Shown one piece after another: positions 1 to 8,939 of a DNA stretch of 64,000 nt. Below the pieces are notes generated by a model. That model did not search any database. It was not told the DNA's origin and was given only the letters and a program-made list of their open reading frames with translations. The position numbers and the translations under genes are program-made. Source of the stretch: Achromobacter seleniivolatilans (lineage in GTDB: Bacteria > Pseudomonadota > Gammaproteobacteria > Burkholderiales > Burkholderiaceae_B); the NCBI RefSeq assembly GCF_030864005.1, contig NZ_CP132976.1:3534001-3598000 (forward strand). Reading direction: 5' to 3'. Each line of letters starts with the position of its first letter. Within the stretch, counting starts at the first letter, position 1.

Positions 1-185
1 CCGCTGAAATGAACCGCTACCTGACCCAACCCATCCTGCTTTCCGATGCCCGGCTGGCGCGCTTGCGCATAGCGGGTGTCTTCAGCGTTGATGACCCCAG
101 CGCGTTTCTGACCTCCCTGCCCGCCATGGCGCCCGTTGAGGTCTTGCGCGGCGCGGACGGCGCAATTCTTATCCGGCCGCGCTGA
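1..185 (+). CDS. FecR family anti-sigma factor, C-terminal fragment
   Basis: Reading from base 3 gives about 60 residues that end in a stop at 183-185. The rest of the gene lies before the window. The pattern (NRY, then FSVDDPSAFL, then PVEVLRGADGAILIRPR) matches the C-terminal domain of FecR-type periplasmic anti-sigma regulators, which touches the N-terminal signalling domain of a partner TonB receptor. The receptor gene at 411 follows on the same strand, so the two probably form one cell-surface signalling unit whose FecI sigma gene would lie upstream, outside the window. The family call is fairly secure because the same closing motif occurs in the other FecR proteins here; the pairing is inferred from position. 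Confidence 0.75.
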   Translation, partial: AEMNRYLTQPILLSDARLARLRIAGVFSVDDPSAFLTSLPAMAPVEVLRGADGAILIRPR

Positions 186-272
186 CTCAAGGGTCTTGCG
201 GCCAGCGCCTATGCCGCTTCAGGCACGGGTGGGTCATGGCCTGGCCACCCCACTGCTCACATTTAGTTTCAA

Positions 273-291
273 ATTAGCAATCATTTTCATT
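273..291 (+). promoter_or_regulatory. Fur box-like site upstream of siderophore receptor
   Basis: The 19-mer ATTAGCAATCATTTTCATT lies between the fecR fragment and the receptor at 411. Its reverse complement, AATGAAAATGATTGCTAAT, keeps most positions of the Fur pattern AATGAtAATnATTaTCATT by eye. Iron-replete Fur binding here would repress the receptor. The match was scored by eye only. Confidence 0.5.
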
Positions 292-364
292 ACGGACTTT
301 GGCGCGCTTTCCACTCTGGACAGTAGTGAGCGCGCGTCGAGATTTCCGCCGCGCCCTCAAAACA

Positions 365-378
365 CCTTTGGCCAAAGG
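365..378. promoter_or_regulatory. Perfect 14-bp palindrome in receptor leader
   Basis: CCTTTGGCCAAAGG is a perfect inverted repeat 32 bp before the receptor start at 411. It could be an operator or a small mRNA hairpin. Nothing else in the window shows the same sequence, so its role is unknown. Confidence 0.3.
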
Positions 379-410
379 GGAACCGGCGCACGGCGCCTGC
401 ACGTCTCGAC

Positions 411-2942
411 ATGGAAAGAAGGATCGTGAGCATCATCACCGCGCGCACGCGCAAAGCTGGACAGCCCCACCCCGCCCATTGGCGCGCTTGGATCGGCGCC
501 CTTAGCCTGGCCGCCAGTCTTGGCTCGCTGCCTGGCCCTGCCGCGGCGCAGAATCCAGCGGCCGCCATCAGAATCAACATTCCGGCGCAGACCTTGAACC
601 AGGCGCTGTTGCAGCTTGGCCAGCAGGCTCCCGTACAGATTTATTTCGTACCCGACCTGGTCGCAGGGATGAACGCCCGCCAAGTCAGCGGTGTCATGAC
701 GCCCGAGCAGGCGCTGGATCAGTTGCTCCAGGGAACCGGCATTCAATACACGCGCAATGGCGACAGCATCACGCTGCTATCCGGCCCTGGCGCAGTGCAA
801 CTCGCCCCCGTTACCGTGACTGGCGCCTACGACGCCACGTCCGAAAATACGAACTCCTATGCCGCGCAGGCCGTGACCTTGGGCAAGACCGCGGAATCGC
901 TGCGGGAGACCCCGCAGTCGGTCACGGTGATCACGTCGCGCCAGATCGAAGACCGTGGCATGACCACGCTGGCAGACGCCATGACTGCGGCTACCGGCAT
1001 CACGGTAGTGCCGGATGAATACGTGACCGGCGGCAAATACTTTTCGCGAGGATTCCAGATCACGGACATACGCGTGGATGGCGGCGCCGTTGCCGCGCTG
1101 GGCAAGAATGACTTCATCGCGGACCCGGATCTGGTCAAGTACGACCGTATCGAAGTTCTGCGCGGCGCGGATGGCCTGTATTCCGGGGCCGGCGAACCGG
1201 GCGGCACGATCAACCTGGTTCGCAAGCGTCCACTGGACCGCTTCCAGGCCAAAGGCAGTGTCTCGGCCGGCAGTTGGGACAACTACCGGGCGGTTGCCGA
1301 TCTGAGCTCGCCATTGGTGGAAAACGGCAAGTTGCGCGGCCGCATTGTGGCCGCCGCCGACACCAAACACTACTTCTACGACACCGCCAAATCCGCGGGC
1401 CAAACCTTCTATGGCGTACTGGAAGCGGATGTCGCCCCCCGCACCACCGTCATGCTGGGCGCAAGCTACGACAAGCGCCGCGAAACGCCTTGGTACTACG
1501 GCCTGCCCCGCTACAACAACGGTGACGACATCGGCTTTACGCGCAGCACCAGCCTGGCGGCGGACTGGAGCGCCAAGCACCACGAAGCCTGGGACGTATT
1601 CGGCGATTTGAAGCACACGTTTTCCAACGGCTGGAAGTTCTCGGTTTCAGCCACTCACTCGCAGCAGCGCTACAACGACAAGTACGGCTATCTGAGCGGC
1701 GCGGTGGACCCGGCGACCGGCGACGGCATGGCGTACAGCGGCTCGTACTTCCGGTCCGCTGGCTACCAGAACCAGCTGGACACCAATGTGGCCGGCAGCT
1801 TCGATTTGTTTGGCCGTTCGCACGATTTCATCATCGGCGCCGACTACAGCAAGCACAAAGCGAATGCCAAACGCGCTGACCTGACGGGCGGCGGCGCCGT
1901 CAACCTGGCCGATCTGTCCAACGCGTCTTGGGCGGAACCCGAAACACCGCGGTTTGGCGCAGGCACCCCGTATATCGACTTCCCGTATTACGGCGAAGAG
2001 CGCTCGGGCGCCTATGCCCGCTTGCGCCTGTCTCTGGCGGACCCGCTGCATGTCATTGGCGGCCTGCGCTACAGCAACTACAAACAGTTCCTGGAACGCT
2101 CCGGCATGGCCGACGACGGCACGGCGAATTGGACTGAGCGCTACAACTTCAAGGACAACGACGTGATCACGCCCTTCGGCGCGATTACCTATGACCTGAA
2201 CGACACCTGGACCACCTACCTGAGCTACGCTGAAATCTACAAGCCGCAAGCGGGATATCTGTCTGGCCCGCAACCCGGCAAGCCTCTGGACCCCATCACG
2301 GGGCGCACCTATGAATGGGGCGTCAAGGGTTCGCATATGGGCGGCAAGCTCAACACGTCGGCCGCGCTCTATTACACGGAACGCAACGGCGAAGCCGCGC
2401 CAGACGGCCGTTATCCCAGCGACTCCAACCCCGATGACGGCAGCGCATGCTGCTACATCGCGCAGGGCAAGGTGGTCAGCCGCGGCATAGACCTGGAAGC
2501 CAGCGGCGAACTCGCGGCAGGCTGGCAGGTGTACGCAGGCTATACCTTCAATCACAACAAGGATCGCCAGGGCAACCAGCGTTATGCGAAGAACACGCCG
2601 GCGCATCTGTTCAAACTGTGGTCGACCTACCGGCTGCCCGGCCAGTTCAACAAGTGGATGGTGGGCGGCGGCGTCACCATGCAGAGCAAGAGCTCGGTCA
2701 GCGGCCAGGAATGGGTGCAATCCGGAGGCGATTGGAATCAGGTGGGCTACACCACCAATCAGGGCGGCTACACCTTGGCCAACGCGCTGGTGCAGTACGA
2801 CATCAACAAGTCGATGAGCGCCACCTTGAACATCAACAATCTGTTCGACAAGCGCTATTACTCGGGCCTGGGTTCCAACAGCAAGAACAACTACTACGGA
2901 ACGCCGCGCAACGTCATGCTGACAATGCGCGCCACGTTCTAA
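411..2942 (+). CDS. TonB-dependent siderophore receptor with signalling domain
   Basis: An outer-membrane ferric-siderophore receptor of 843 residues, FpvA/FoxA-like in layout. A Sec signal peptide ends near residue 47 (AAAQN). An STN signalling domain follows at about 53-125, then the plug from about 163 with the ETPQSVTVITSRQ signature and the GGTINLVRKR plug end near 270. The beta-barrel runs to a terminal Phe, as expected for BAM-inserted porins. The STN domain means that substrate binding is probably reported to the FecR protein just upstream. A Fur-like box lies at 273-291. The ATG at 411 has a poor Shine-Dalgarno sequence; an in-frame GTG at 426 is an alternative. The siderophore cannot be told from sequence. 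Confidence 0.92.
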   Translation: MERRIVSIITARTRKAGQPHPAHWRAWIGALSLAASLGSLPGPAAAQNPAAAIRINIPAQTLNQALLQLGQQAPVQIYFVPDLVAGMNARQVSGVMTPEQALDQLLQGTGIQYTRNGDSITLLSGPGAVQLAPVTVTGAYDATSENTNSYAAQAVTLGKTAESLRETPQSVTVITSRQIEDRGMTTLADAMTAATGITVVPDEYVTGGKYFSRGFQITDIRVDGGAVAALGKNDFIADPDLVKYDRIEVLRGADGLYSGAGEPGGTINLVRKRPLDRFQAKGSVSAGSWDNYRAVADLSSPLVENGKLRGRIVAAADTKHYFYDTAKSAGQTFYGVLEADVAPRTTVMLGASYDKRRETPWYYGLPRYNNGDDIGFTRSTSLAADWSAKHHEAWDVFGDLKHTFSNGWKFSVSATHSQQRYNDKYGYLSGAVDPATGDGMAYSGSYFRSAGYQNQLDTNVAGSFDLFGRSHDFIIGADYSKHKANAKRADLTGGGAVNLADLSNASWAEPETPRFGAGTPYIDFPYYGEERSGAYARLRLSLADPLHVIGGLRYSNYKQFLERSGMADDGTANWTERYNFKDNDVITPFGAITYDLNDTWTTYLSYAEIYKPQAGYLSGPQPGKPLDPITGRTYEWGVKGSHMGGKLNTSAALYYTERNGEAAPDGRYPSDSNPDDGSACCYIAQGKVVSRGIDLEASGELAAGWQVYAGYTFNHNKDRQGNQRYAKNTPAHLFKLWSTYRLPGQFNKWMVGGGVTMQSKSSVSGQEWVQSGGDWNQVGYTTNQGGYTLANALVQYDINKSMSATLNINNLFDKRYYSGLGSNSKNNYYGTPRNVMLTMRATF

Positions 2943-2949
2943 GCGCAAA

Positions 2950-2983
2950 CCGGACCCGCCGGCGATAACGCCCGTGGGTCCGG
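2950..2983. terminator. Hairpin between convergent genes
   Basis: CCGGACCC and GGGTCCGG form an 8-bp stem, with an inner GGCG-ATAA-CGCC stem, between the converging receptor and binding-protein genes. It has no T run, so it may be a weak bidirectional terminator or an RNA 3'-end stabiliser. Confidence 0.5.
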
Positions 2984-3005
2984 CTGCACAAGGTAGCGCC
3001 GCGCT

Positions 3006-4559
3006 TTAATTCGCGATTTTGGTTTCCCACGCCCGCGGCTTGCCTTCCCATACCGAGAAGCCCTGCACACGCTTGTTGCTGGCCCACGCGTCCGCGCCGT
3101 TGTACAGCATCAGCATCGGCGTTTGCTCCAGCATCAGCGCATGCAGTTGGTCGAACAGCGCCTGGCGCTTGACCGGATCGGATTCCAGGAAACTTTCGTC
3201 GATCAGTTTCTGCGCAACAGGATCATCCCAGACCTTGCGCGGCTGCTTTTCCTTGTCGCCAGCGAATTGTTCAAAGCTCAACGACGGGTCCAGACGCGAC
3301 GAGAACGAGAACGAGCTGATCTGGTATTTGCCTGTGTTGTAGCGATCCAGCTGCGTCGCCCATTCCAGCACTTCGATCTTGGCGTTGATGCCCACCGACT
3401 GCATCATGGCCTGCGCAATGACCGCGACCTGATAGCTGGGCACGTGCGCCCGCTTGTTCGCGTAGATCACGACGGGTTCGCCTTTGTAGCCGGCTTCTTT
3501 CAGCAGTTGCTGCGCGCGCGCCGGGTCGTACTTGTAGCTGCGTTTTTCGGCGTCTTTGTAATAGGCCGATTGGGCGTACACCGCCGAATTATTCAGCTGG
3601 CCCAAGCCCTCGGATGCCGCGGCCACCACTTGCGGGATATCCAGCGATGCCGCGATGGCCTGGCGGATCTTTACGTTCTTCAGCACCGGATCATTGGTCT
3701 GGAACAGCAGCACGTGCTTGACGGCGTCATGCGGGCTGAACACCGACAGGGTTTTCACGCTTTTGAGTTCACCGACATCCGTGTTGGTGATCTGGCTGGC
3801 GTCGATGGCGCCCGACATCAGGCCGGCTTTCGACGTGGACGGATCGGGCACCACCAGAAACTTCACCTCTTCCACCAACGGGCGCTTGGACCCTACGTAG
3901 CCGTCGGCCTTGTCGCCTTCGGGCGAGACGTAGTCTTTAAACGCCGACATCAGGGTGTATTCGCCGCGCTTCCATTCCTTGAACATATAGGGGCCGGTGC
4001 CCACAGGCTTGATCCACGAACCATCCGCCGCAACCGAATCCTTGGCAATGATGGCGGTCATGCCGCAATCGGTACGCGCCAGCGAATCCAGGAACACCGC
4101 CGACTTGCGATCCACCTTCATCACTACCGTTTTCGCGTCTGGCGCGGATACGTCCGTCACCTTCAGGCCATTGCGGCCATCGAAATCACTGCGGCAGCGC
4201 CAGTCCGTCTTCGCGTCCATGTACCGCTGCCAGTTCCAGATCACATCGGCAGAGGTGAGCGTGGCGCCGTTGTGAAACTTGACGCCCTCGCGCAGTGTGA
4301 AGGTGTAGGTCAGGCCATCCGCCGATGTATCCACCGATTTAGCCAACAACGGGCCGACGGTGCCATCTTCACGGTAGCCGACCAGCCCTTCAACCATGTT
4401 CAGCACGACGCCGTCGGTGGTGTTGTCGCGGTTGACGCCAGGATTGGTGGAGCGGATGTCAGCCGGCTGCGCAATGGTCAGTACCGCGGCGTGGGCCGGA
4501 CCAACGGCGGCAAGCGCCAGGGAGAGCGCAAGCGCTCTGGGAACGAAATGGTGGTGCAT
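3006..4559 (-). CDS. ABC transporter substrate-binding protein, SBP_bac_5 family
   Basis: A periplasmic binding protein of 517 residues, typical for the dipeptide/oligopeptide/nickel (DppA/OppA) family. The signal peptide is the first 25 or so residues (ends GPAHA|AVL). Family landmarks include the DGVVLNMVEGL segment, the TFTLREGVKFHNG motif and GTGPYMFKEWKRGEY. It should deliver substrate to the two permeases and double ATPase encoded upstream on the same strand (5458-8872). It has its own leader containing the operator-like palindrome at 4594-4620, so it is probably a separate unit controlled by the adjacent GntR protein. The substrate is unknown; peptides are the family default, but the linked hydrolase suggests an ester- or amide-containing compound. 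Confidence 0.9.
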   Translation of the reverse strand: MHHHFVPRALALSLALAAVGPAHAAVLTIAQPADIRSTNPGVNRDNTTDGVVLNMVEGLVGYREDGTVGPLLAKSVDTSADGLTYTFTLREGVKFHNGATLTSADVIWNWQRYMDAKTDWRCRSDFDGRNGLKVTDVSAPDAKTVVMKVDRKSAVFLDSLARTDCGMTAIIAKDSVAADGSWIKPVGTGPYMFKEWKRGEYTLMSAFKDYVSPEGDKADGYVGSKRPLVEEVKFLVVPDPSTSKAGLMSGAIDASQITNTDVGELKSVKTLSVFSPHDAVKHVLLFQTNDPVLKNVKIRQAIAASLDIPQVVAAASEGLGQLNNSAVYAQSAYYKDAEKRSYKYDPARAQQLLKEAGYKGEPVVIYANKRAHVPSYQVAVIAQAMMQSVGINAKIEVLEWATQLDRYNTGKYQISSFSFSSRLDPSLSFEQFAGDKEKQPRKVWDDPVAQKLIDESFLESDPVKRQALFDQLHALMLEQTPMLMLYNGADAWASNKRVQGFSVWEGKPRAWETKIAN

Positions 4560-4593
4560 GCAAAAACTCCCCGGCGTGCGGCGCAGATTTCAC

Positions 4594-4620
4594 GCATTTA
4601 AATTGGCGCCAAAATAATGC
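4594..4620. promoter_or_regulatory. Operator-like palindrome (TTGGCGCCAA) before binding-protein gene
   Basis: The core TTGGCGCCAA (4603-4612) is flanked by GCATT and AATGC half-sites, about 35-60 bp before the start at 4559. The same core with AAATT arms occurs at 9871-9893, ahead of the hydrolase. Two copies before the two units of one operon set make it the probable site of the local GntR/FCD regulator. Confidence 0.65.
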
Positions 4621-4687
4621 GCTAATTATGGCGACTATGGCACGGACCGCCATCGGGGGTATCCCTGAAGCGGACGCCCAAATGCAA

Positions 4688-4717
4688 CGCGGCGGCTCTT
4701 GTGCAAGAACCGCCGCG
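4688..4717 (-). terminator. Hairpin after the GntR gene
   Basis: CGCGGCGG/CCGCCGCG stems enclose a TCTTG/CAAGA inner stem with one mismatch, starting about 27 bp past the GntR stop. There is no clear T run. It probably separates the regulator transcript from the binding-protein promoter. Confidence 0.5.
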
Positions 4718-4743
4718 AGGGCAATGCGCAAACCGGCCGGACG

Positions 4744-5364
4744 TCAGGAAATATCTTGCCCTACATGTTGGGCAATGATTTTTTGCAGGCGCTTCACGTC
4801 GCGCGCTTCCAGGGCCTCGACCATATCAAAGTGCTCACGCGCCGAAATCTCGATGCGCGATCGTGTGACCCATTCCTTGGCTGGCGCCGCCGGGCCGCGG
4901 GCTCGGGTTTCCTGGATCAATGCGGTCAATTCACGATTGCGGCACATGTCGTACATGCCTGCGTGAAAGGCCAGGTTCACCTCGTACTGTTCCAGCAAGG
5001 TGCCGTCTTGCAGGAGCTTGTCGAAGCGCTCGGCCAGAGTGCGCAACGCGCGGACCTTGGCGGCCGTGACATTAGGCATCAAATCCGCTGCCGCGCCTGT
5101 TTCCAACAGGATGCGGATGTCCCGGATCTGCAGATGCTGATCGGGGTCCATGGCGTACACGTGATAACCCCGGTTGGGGATGTGCGCAATCAGCCGCTTG
5201 GCGGCCAATTGGTCAAGCGCCCGCCGGACGTCCAGACGCTTGGCGTCATAACGCTCTTGCAGGTCGATCTGTTTCAACCAGGCGCCGGGACCATACATAC
5301 CCGCCTGAATATCATGGGCAATACGGTCAACCAGGCCGGGCTGAGTCGCCGCCGCTTTGGGCAT
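4744..5364 (-). CDS. GntR family transcriptional regulator, FCD subgroup
   Basis: A DNA-binding repressor or activator of about 206 residues. The winged helix comes first (DRIAHDIQAGMYGPGAWLKQ, then LDVRRALDQLAAKRLI), followed by an all-helical FCD ligand domain with the metal-site pattern (LETGAAADL, the Asn and His of NLAFHAGMYDMCRN, and ARDVKRLQKIIAQHV). The ATG at 5364 has GGGGAG seven bases upstream and is preferred; an in-frame ATG at 5409 has no good ribosome site. It is the last gene of the hydrolase-transporter run and sits just before the binding-protein gene. It probably senses the imported substrate and acts at the two palindromes at 4594-4620 and 9871-9893. Confidence 0.85.
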   Translation of the reverse strand: MPKAAATQPGLVDRIAHDIQAGMYGPGAWLKQIDLQERYDAKRLDVRRALDQLAAKRLIAHIPNRGYHVYAMDPDQHLQIRDIRILLETGAAADLMPNVTAAKVRALRTLAERFDKLLQDGTLLEQYEVNLAFHAGMYDMCRNRELTALIQETRARGPAAPAKEWVTRSRIEISAREHFDMVEALEARDVKRLQKIIAQHVGQDIS

Positions 5365-5457
5365 GGGCCACTCCCCGTCAATCAAAACCAAAGCGCGTAT
5401 TTTAGGCATAACTTGTTGCCCGGATAGCGCGGGGGTCCCCTTGGGAACCCCATGAGC

Positions 5458-7113
5458 TTATGCGCGCGCCCGCAAGGGCTCCTGTCCGTCCAGCCGCCAG
5501 CGCAAGCGCACGCCGCCCGTTTCGGTCGATTCCAGGGCCGGAATCGCCTGCAACAGGCTACGCGTGTAGTCCTCTTGCGGCTGGTCAAACACCGCATCCC
5601 GAGATCCTTGTTCAACAATGCCGCCGTCGCGCATGACCACCACCCGGTCGGCCACCTGCTCCACCACGCCCAGGTCGTGGCTGATAAACAGGCAGGAAAA
5701 CCCGTGGCGTTCCTGCAAGTCGGCAAACAGATCAAGCACTTGCGCCCGCACGGTCACATCCAGCGCGGACACCGGTTCGTCCGCAATCACAAACGAAGGC
5801 CGGCGCACGATGGCCCGGGCAATCGCCACCCGTTGACGCTGGCCGCCCGACATCTCGTGCGGATAGCGCTTGGCGTATTCGGAGCCCAGGCCCACTTCGG
5901 CCAGCACCTCGTCAACGCGGCGCCGCTTGTCGGCCGCAGGCATGTCGCCCAGCATGCGCAGACCTTCGCCTACCAGCTCGCCGATGGTCATACGCGGGTC
6001 CAGTGACGAATATGGGTCCTGAAACACCATCTGGCAATTCAGCCGGTAGTCACGCCAGGCGGCCGAGCGGCGGTTCACGGGCTGATTGCGGAACAGGATC
6101 TGCCCGGACGTGGGCGCCAGCAAGCCCGCGATGGCCCGGCCCAATGTCGTCTTGCCCGACCCCGAACCGCCCACCACGGCAACCACTTCACGCGGTTTGA
6201 CGTGCAGATCGATGCCATTCAAGGCGCGCTTGGCGCCCGTCTTGGAAAACAGACGCTGATGGCCGGCGTAGTCGACCACCAGATTCTTGACCTCGACAAT
6301 CGGAGCCTCGTTCGTCAGCTTGCGGGCCGGCAGCCGGCGCGGCATGGCGTCCAACAGCTTGCGCGTGTAGGGATGCTGGGGCCGCTCCAGAATGCCGGCG
6401 GTGGTACCCGTTTCCAGTACCTTGCCATGCTGCATCACGACCATACGCTCGGTGTAACGCGCCACCATGGGCAGGTCGTGGCTGATCATCAACACGGCCG
6501 TGTGATGTTCACGCGTCAAATCCACCATCAATTCCAGCACGTCGCGCTGCACCACGGCGTCCAGCGCCGTGGTGGGTTCGTCTGCAATCAGCAGCGCGGG
6601 TTCCAGCAGCATGACGGAGGCCAGCATCATGCGCTGGCGCATGCCGCCAGAAAACTCATGCGGCCAGGCTTCCATGGCCGCCTTGGGATCACGGATGCCC
6701 ACCCGGCGCAGCATTTCCAGGATGCGTTCACGGCGCTGGGCGGTGGACAGATCCCGGCGATGCAGCTTCAGGCCTTCGTCCAGCTGGCGTCCGATGGGCA
6801 TGGACGGGTTCAGGGACGTCATCGGTTCCTGGAACACCATGCCGATGCGCGCGCCGCGCAGCTTGCGCAGCACGGGCGGGGCGGCCCGGGTCACGTCCAC
6901 GCCTTCAAACAGGATGGCGCCGCCCGCCACCACCAGCGGCGGCGGAGTCAGGCCCATGATGGCGCGCGCGGCCTGAGTCTTGCCGCTGCCGGACTCTCCT
7001 ACGATGCCGACCATCTCGCCCGGCGCTACCTCGAAAGACACACCGCTCACGATCTCGCGGCCGCCAGCGCCCACCGTCAGGGACAGGTTTGATACGGATA
7101 CCAGTGCGCTCAT
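5458..7113 (-). CDS. ABC transporter ATP-binding protein with two ATPase domains (DppD-DppF type fusion)
   Basis: A single 551-residue chain carries both ATPases of a peptide-type importer. Domain 1 has Walker A GESGSGKTQ, signature FSGGMRQR and Walker B LLIADEPTTALD. Domain 2 has Walker A GGSGSGKTT, signature MSGGQRQR and FVIADEPVSALD. The layout is that of the fused GsiA/YejF-like family. Reading could continue further upstream in frame, but the start at 7113 overlaps the permease stop in an ATGA junction, so translation is coupled and that start is preferred. It should power the permeases at 7110-8872. Confidence 0.9.
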   Translation of the reverse strand: MSALVSVSNLSLTVGAGGREIVSGVSFEVAPGEMVGIVGESGSGKTQAARAIMGLTPPPLVVAGGAILFEGVDVTRAAPPVLRKLRGARIGMVFQEPMTSLNPSMPIGRQLDEGLKLHRRDLSTAQRRERILEMLRRVGIRDPKAAMEAWPHEFSGGMRQRMMLASVMLLEPALLIADEPTTALDAVVQRDVLELMVDLTREHHTAVLMISHDLPMVARYTERMVVMQHGKVLETGTTAGILERPQHPYTRKLLDAMPRRLPARKLTNEAPIVEVKNLVVDYAGHQRLFSKTGAKRALNGIDLHVKPREVVAVVGGSGSGKTTLGRAIAGLLAPTSGQILFRNQPVNRRSAAWRDYRLNCQMVFQDPYSSLDPRMTIGELVGEGLRMLGDMPAADKRRRVDEVLAEVGLGSEYAKRYPHEMSGGQRQRVAIARAIVRRPSFVIADEPVSALDVTVRAQVLDLFADLQERHGFSCLFISHDLGVVEQVADRVVVMRDGGIVEQGSRDAVFDQPQEDYTRSLLQAIPALESTETGGVRLRWRLDGQEPLRARA

Positions 7114-7931
7114 TGCACGCCCCTCATGCGGGGATCGAAACGGTCTCGCACCGCATCGCCCAGCAGGTTGATTCCCAGCAGCGCGAGCGCAATGGCCAGG
7201 CCGGGAAGAATGGAAAGATAGGACGCCTGCGCCATGAACGGGCGCGCCGCGGCCAGCATATTGCCCCAGGTCGGCGCCGGCGGCGGCACGCCAAGGCCAA
7301 GGAAGGACAGCGCGCTTTCCGCCAGGATCACCCAGCCGAACATAGAGGTGGCCAGCACGGTCAGGGGCGCCACGCAGTTGGGCAGCACGTGCCGGAACAT
7401 CGTGTAGAGCTCTGAATTGCCCAGCACTCGGGACGATTCGATGAACTCCTTCTCGCGCAGCGACAACACCGTACCGCGCACAATGCGCGTCACCGATGGC
7501 GTATAGGCCAGGCCCAGCGCCAGGATGATGCCGTACTTGTTCGCGCCCACCACGGCCAGCAGGCCAAGCGCCAGCAGCAAGCCGGGAAAGGCCAGCAGCG
7601 CGTTGTTGAAGGCCATGATGATGCGGTCGGTCCAACCCCGCACAAACCCCGTCAGCGTGCCGATGGCCGTGCCGACGACGATGGCAAACGTCACCGTCAG
7701 CAGGCTGATCCACACGCTGCTGGATGCGCCGGCCAGAAGGCGCGACAGCTCGTCGCGGCCAAACTCGTCGGTGCCCAGCAGGAAGGCTCCGCCTGGCGGT
7801 TTGAGGCGCGAGACAAAGTTGATCTTGAGCGGATCATGCGGCGTCCAGACCGCGCCCATGATGGCCGCGATCAGCACCACGGCGACAAGAATGCCGCCAA
7901 GAAGCGCGTTGGCTGGAATTCGCTTTTTCAT
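7110..7931 (-). CDS. ABC transporter permease, DppC/OppC type
   Basis: An inner-membrane permease of 273 residues. An N-terminal membrane helix (LLGGILVAVVLIAAIMGAVW) precedes the usual cytoplasmic/periplasmic segment with GTDEFGRDELSRLLAGA, the DppC/OppC signature. The EAA loop reads SSRVLGNSELYTMFRHVLPN and the protein ends GDAVRDRFDPRMRGVQ. The start (MKKRIPANALLG) overlaps the stop of the preceding permease by four bases (ATGA), and its own stop overlaps the ATPase start the same way, so the three genes are one translationally coupled unit. It pairs with the DppB-type permease to form the channel. Confidence 0.92.
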   Translation of the reverse strand: MKKRIPANALLGGILVAVVLIAAIMGAVWTPHDPLKINFVSRLKPPGGAFLLGTDEFGRDELSRLLAGASSSVWISLLTVTFAIVVGTAIGTLTGFVRGWTDRIIMAFNNALLAFPGLLLALGLLAVVGANKYGIILALGLAYTPSVTRIVRGTVLSLREKEFIESSRVLGNSELYTMFRHVLPNCVAPLTVLATSMFGWVILAESALSFLGLGVPPPAPTWGNMLAAARPFMAQASYLSILPGLAIALALLGINLLGDAVRDRFDPRMRGVQ

Positions 7932-8872
7932 TCGGCGGTCACTCTCGGGTCGAAGATGGGATAACACAGATCGATCAGCAGATTCACGATCACATAGACC
8001 ACGCCCACAAACAGCAGGCAGCCCTGAATCACCGGGTAGTCGCGGGCAAAGATCGAGTCCACCAGCAGACGGCCCAGGCCGGGAATGGTGAACACCGTTT
8101 CCACCACGGCAATGCCGCCAAGCAGGTTGCCCAGCACCAGACCGATCAGCGTCCATGTCGGGCCGAAGGCATTGCGGAAGGCGTGGCGCATCAGCACGGC
8201 CGATTCCGACAGGCCTTTGGCGCGCGCGTGAGTGATGTAGTCCAGCCGCAGCACTTCCAGCGTGCTGGCGCGCGCCATGCGCATCAGCACCCCGATCTCA
8301 TGCAGGAACAGCGTCAGGATAGGCATGGCCAGATACAGCAGGCCGGCCTTCCAGTCTTCGCCGATGGACACATATCCCACTACGGGCAGCCATTGCAGCT
8401 TCAAGCCAAAGAAGATCAGCAGCAGCAGGCCCAGCCAGAAGGTCGGGATCGACACCAGCAGCGTCGCCGTGCCCACCAGGAACAGATCGGGCGCCTTGTT
8501 CTGTTTCCACGCCGCGATCATGCCGGCAGGCACCGCCACCAGCGCGGCGAACAACACCGCTACGAGCACGACGCGGCCGCTGATCAGGAAGCGGTCCCAC
8601 ACCAGTGGCAGCACGGGCTGGCCGGTGTTGATGGACGAGCCCAGATCGCCATGCAGCATGTTGCCGAACCAGATGCCGAACTGAGCAGCCCACGTCTGGT
8701 CCAGGCCCAGCCGCGCGCGCAGATCCGCCAGGGCGGCCGGCGTCGCCAGATCGCCCAGCAGCAACTGGGCGGGGTCGCCCGGAATGAGCCGGATCATCAC
8801 AAACACCGCCACAGCCACAATCAGCAGCGTGGGGATGGCCATGACAATACGGGATAGCGCGAAACGCAGCAT
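7928..8872 (-). CDS. ABC transporter permease, DppB/OppB type
   Basis: An inner-membrane permease of 314 residues. It starts with the classical DppB helix (MLRFALSRIVMAIPTLLIV) and RLIPGDPAQLLLGD, the conserved motif of this half of peptide, nickel and opine importers. The EAA loop is YITHARAKGLSESAVLMRHA. Six membrane segments are visible. It lies 67 bp after the hydrolase stop and overlaps the next permease by ATGA. It forms the channel together with the DppC-type partner. Confidence 0.92.
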   Translation of the reverse strand: MLRFALSRIVMAIPTLLIVAVAVFVMIRLIPGDPAQLLLGDLATPAALADLRARLGLDQTWAAQFGIWFGNMLHGDLGSSINTGQPVLPLVWDRFLISGRVVLVAVLFAALVAVPAGMIAAWKQNKAPDLFLVGTATLLVSIPTFWLGLLLLIFFGLKLQWLPVVGYVSIGEDWKAGLLYLAMPILTLFLHEIGVLMRMARASTLEVLRLDYITHARAKGLSESAVLMRHAFRNAFGPTWTLIGLVLGNLLGGIAVVETVFTIPGLGRLLVDSIFARDYPVIQGCLLFVGVVYVIVNLLIDLCYPIFDPRVTAE

Positions 8873-8939
8873 GGCCCTCTCCTATTGCGCGGCGCGCACG
8901 CAGATGCGTGCGAGCGGTGCGCCCTTCTCGGTTTCAGTG

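Noticed and set aside
1647..2948. Long minus-strand open frame of 433 codons inside the first receptor gene
   Set aside because: It is antisense to a clear TonB receptor; long antisense frames are common in GC-rich genes and this one lacks any recognisable domain.
2950..2983. Definite intrinsic terminator
   Set aside because: The stem is strong but no T run follows on either strand, so it is reported only as a likely hairpin.
3123..4601. Plus-strand open frame of 492 codons across the binding-protein gene
   Set aside because: Antisense to a well-matched SBP_bac_5 protein; His- and Arg-rich composition is that of a shadow frame.
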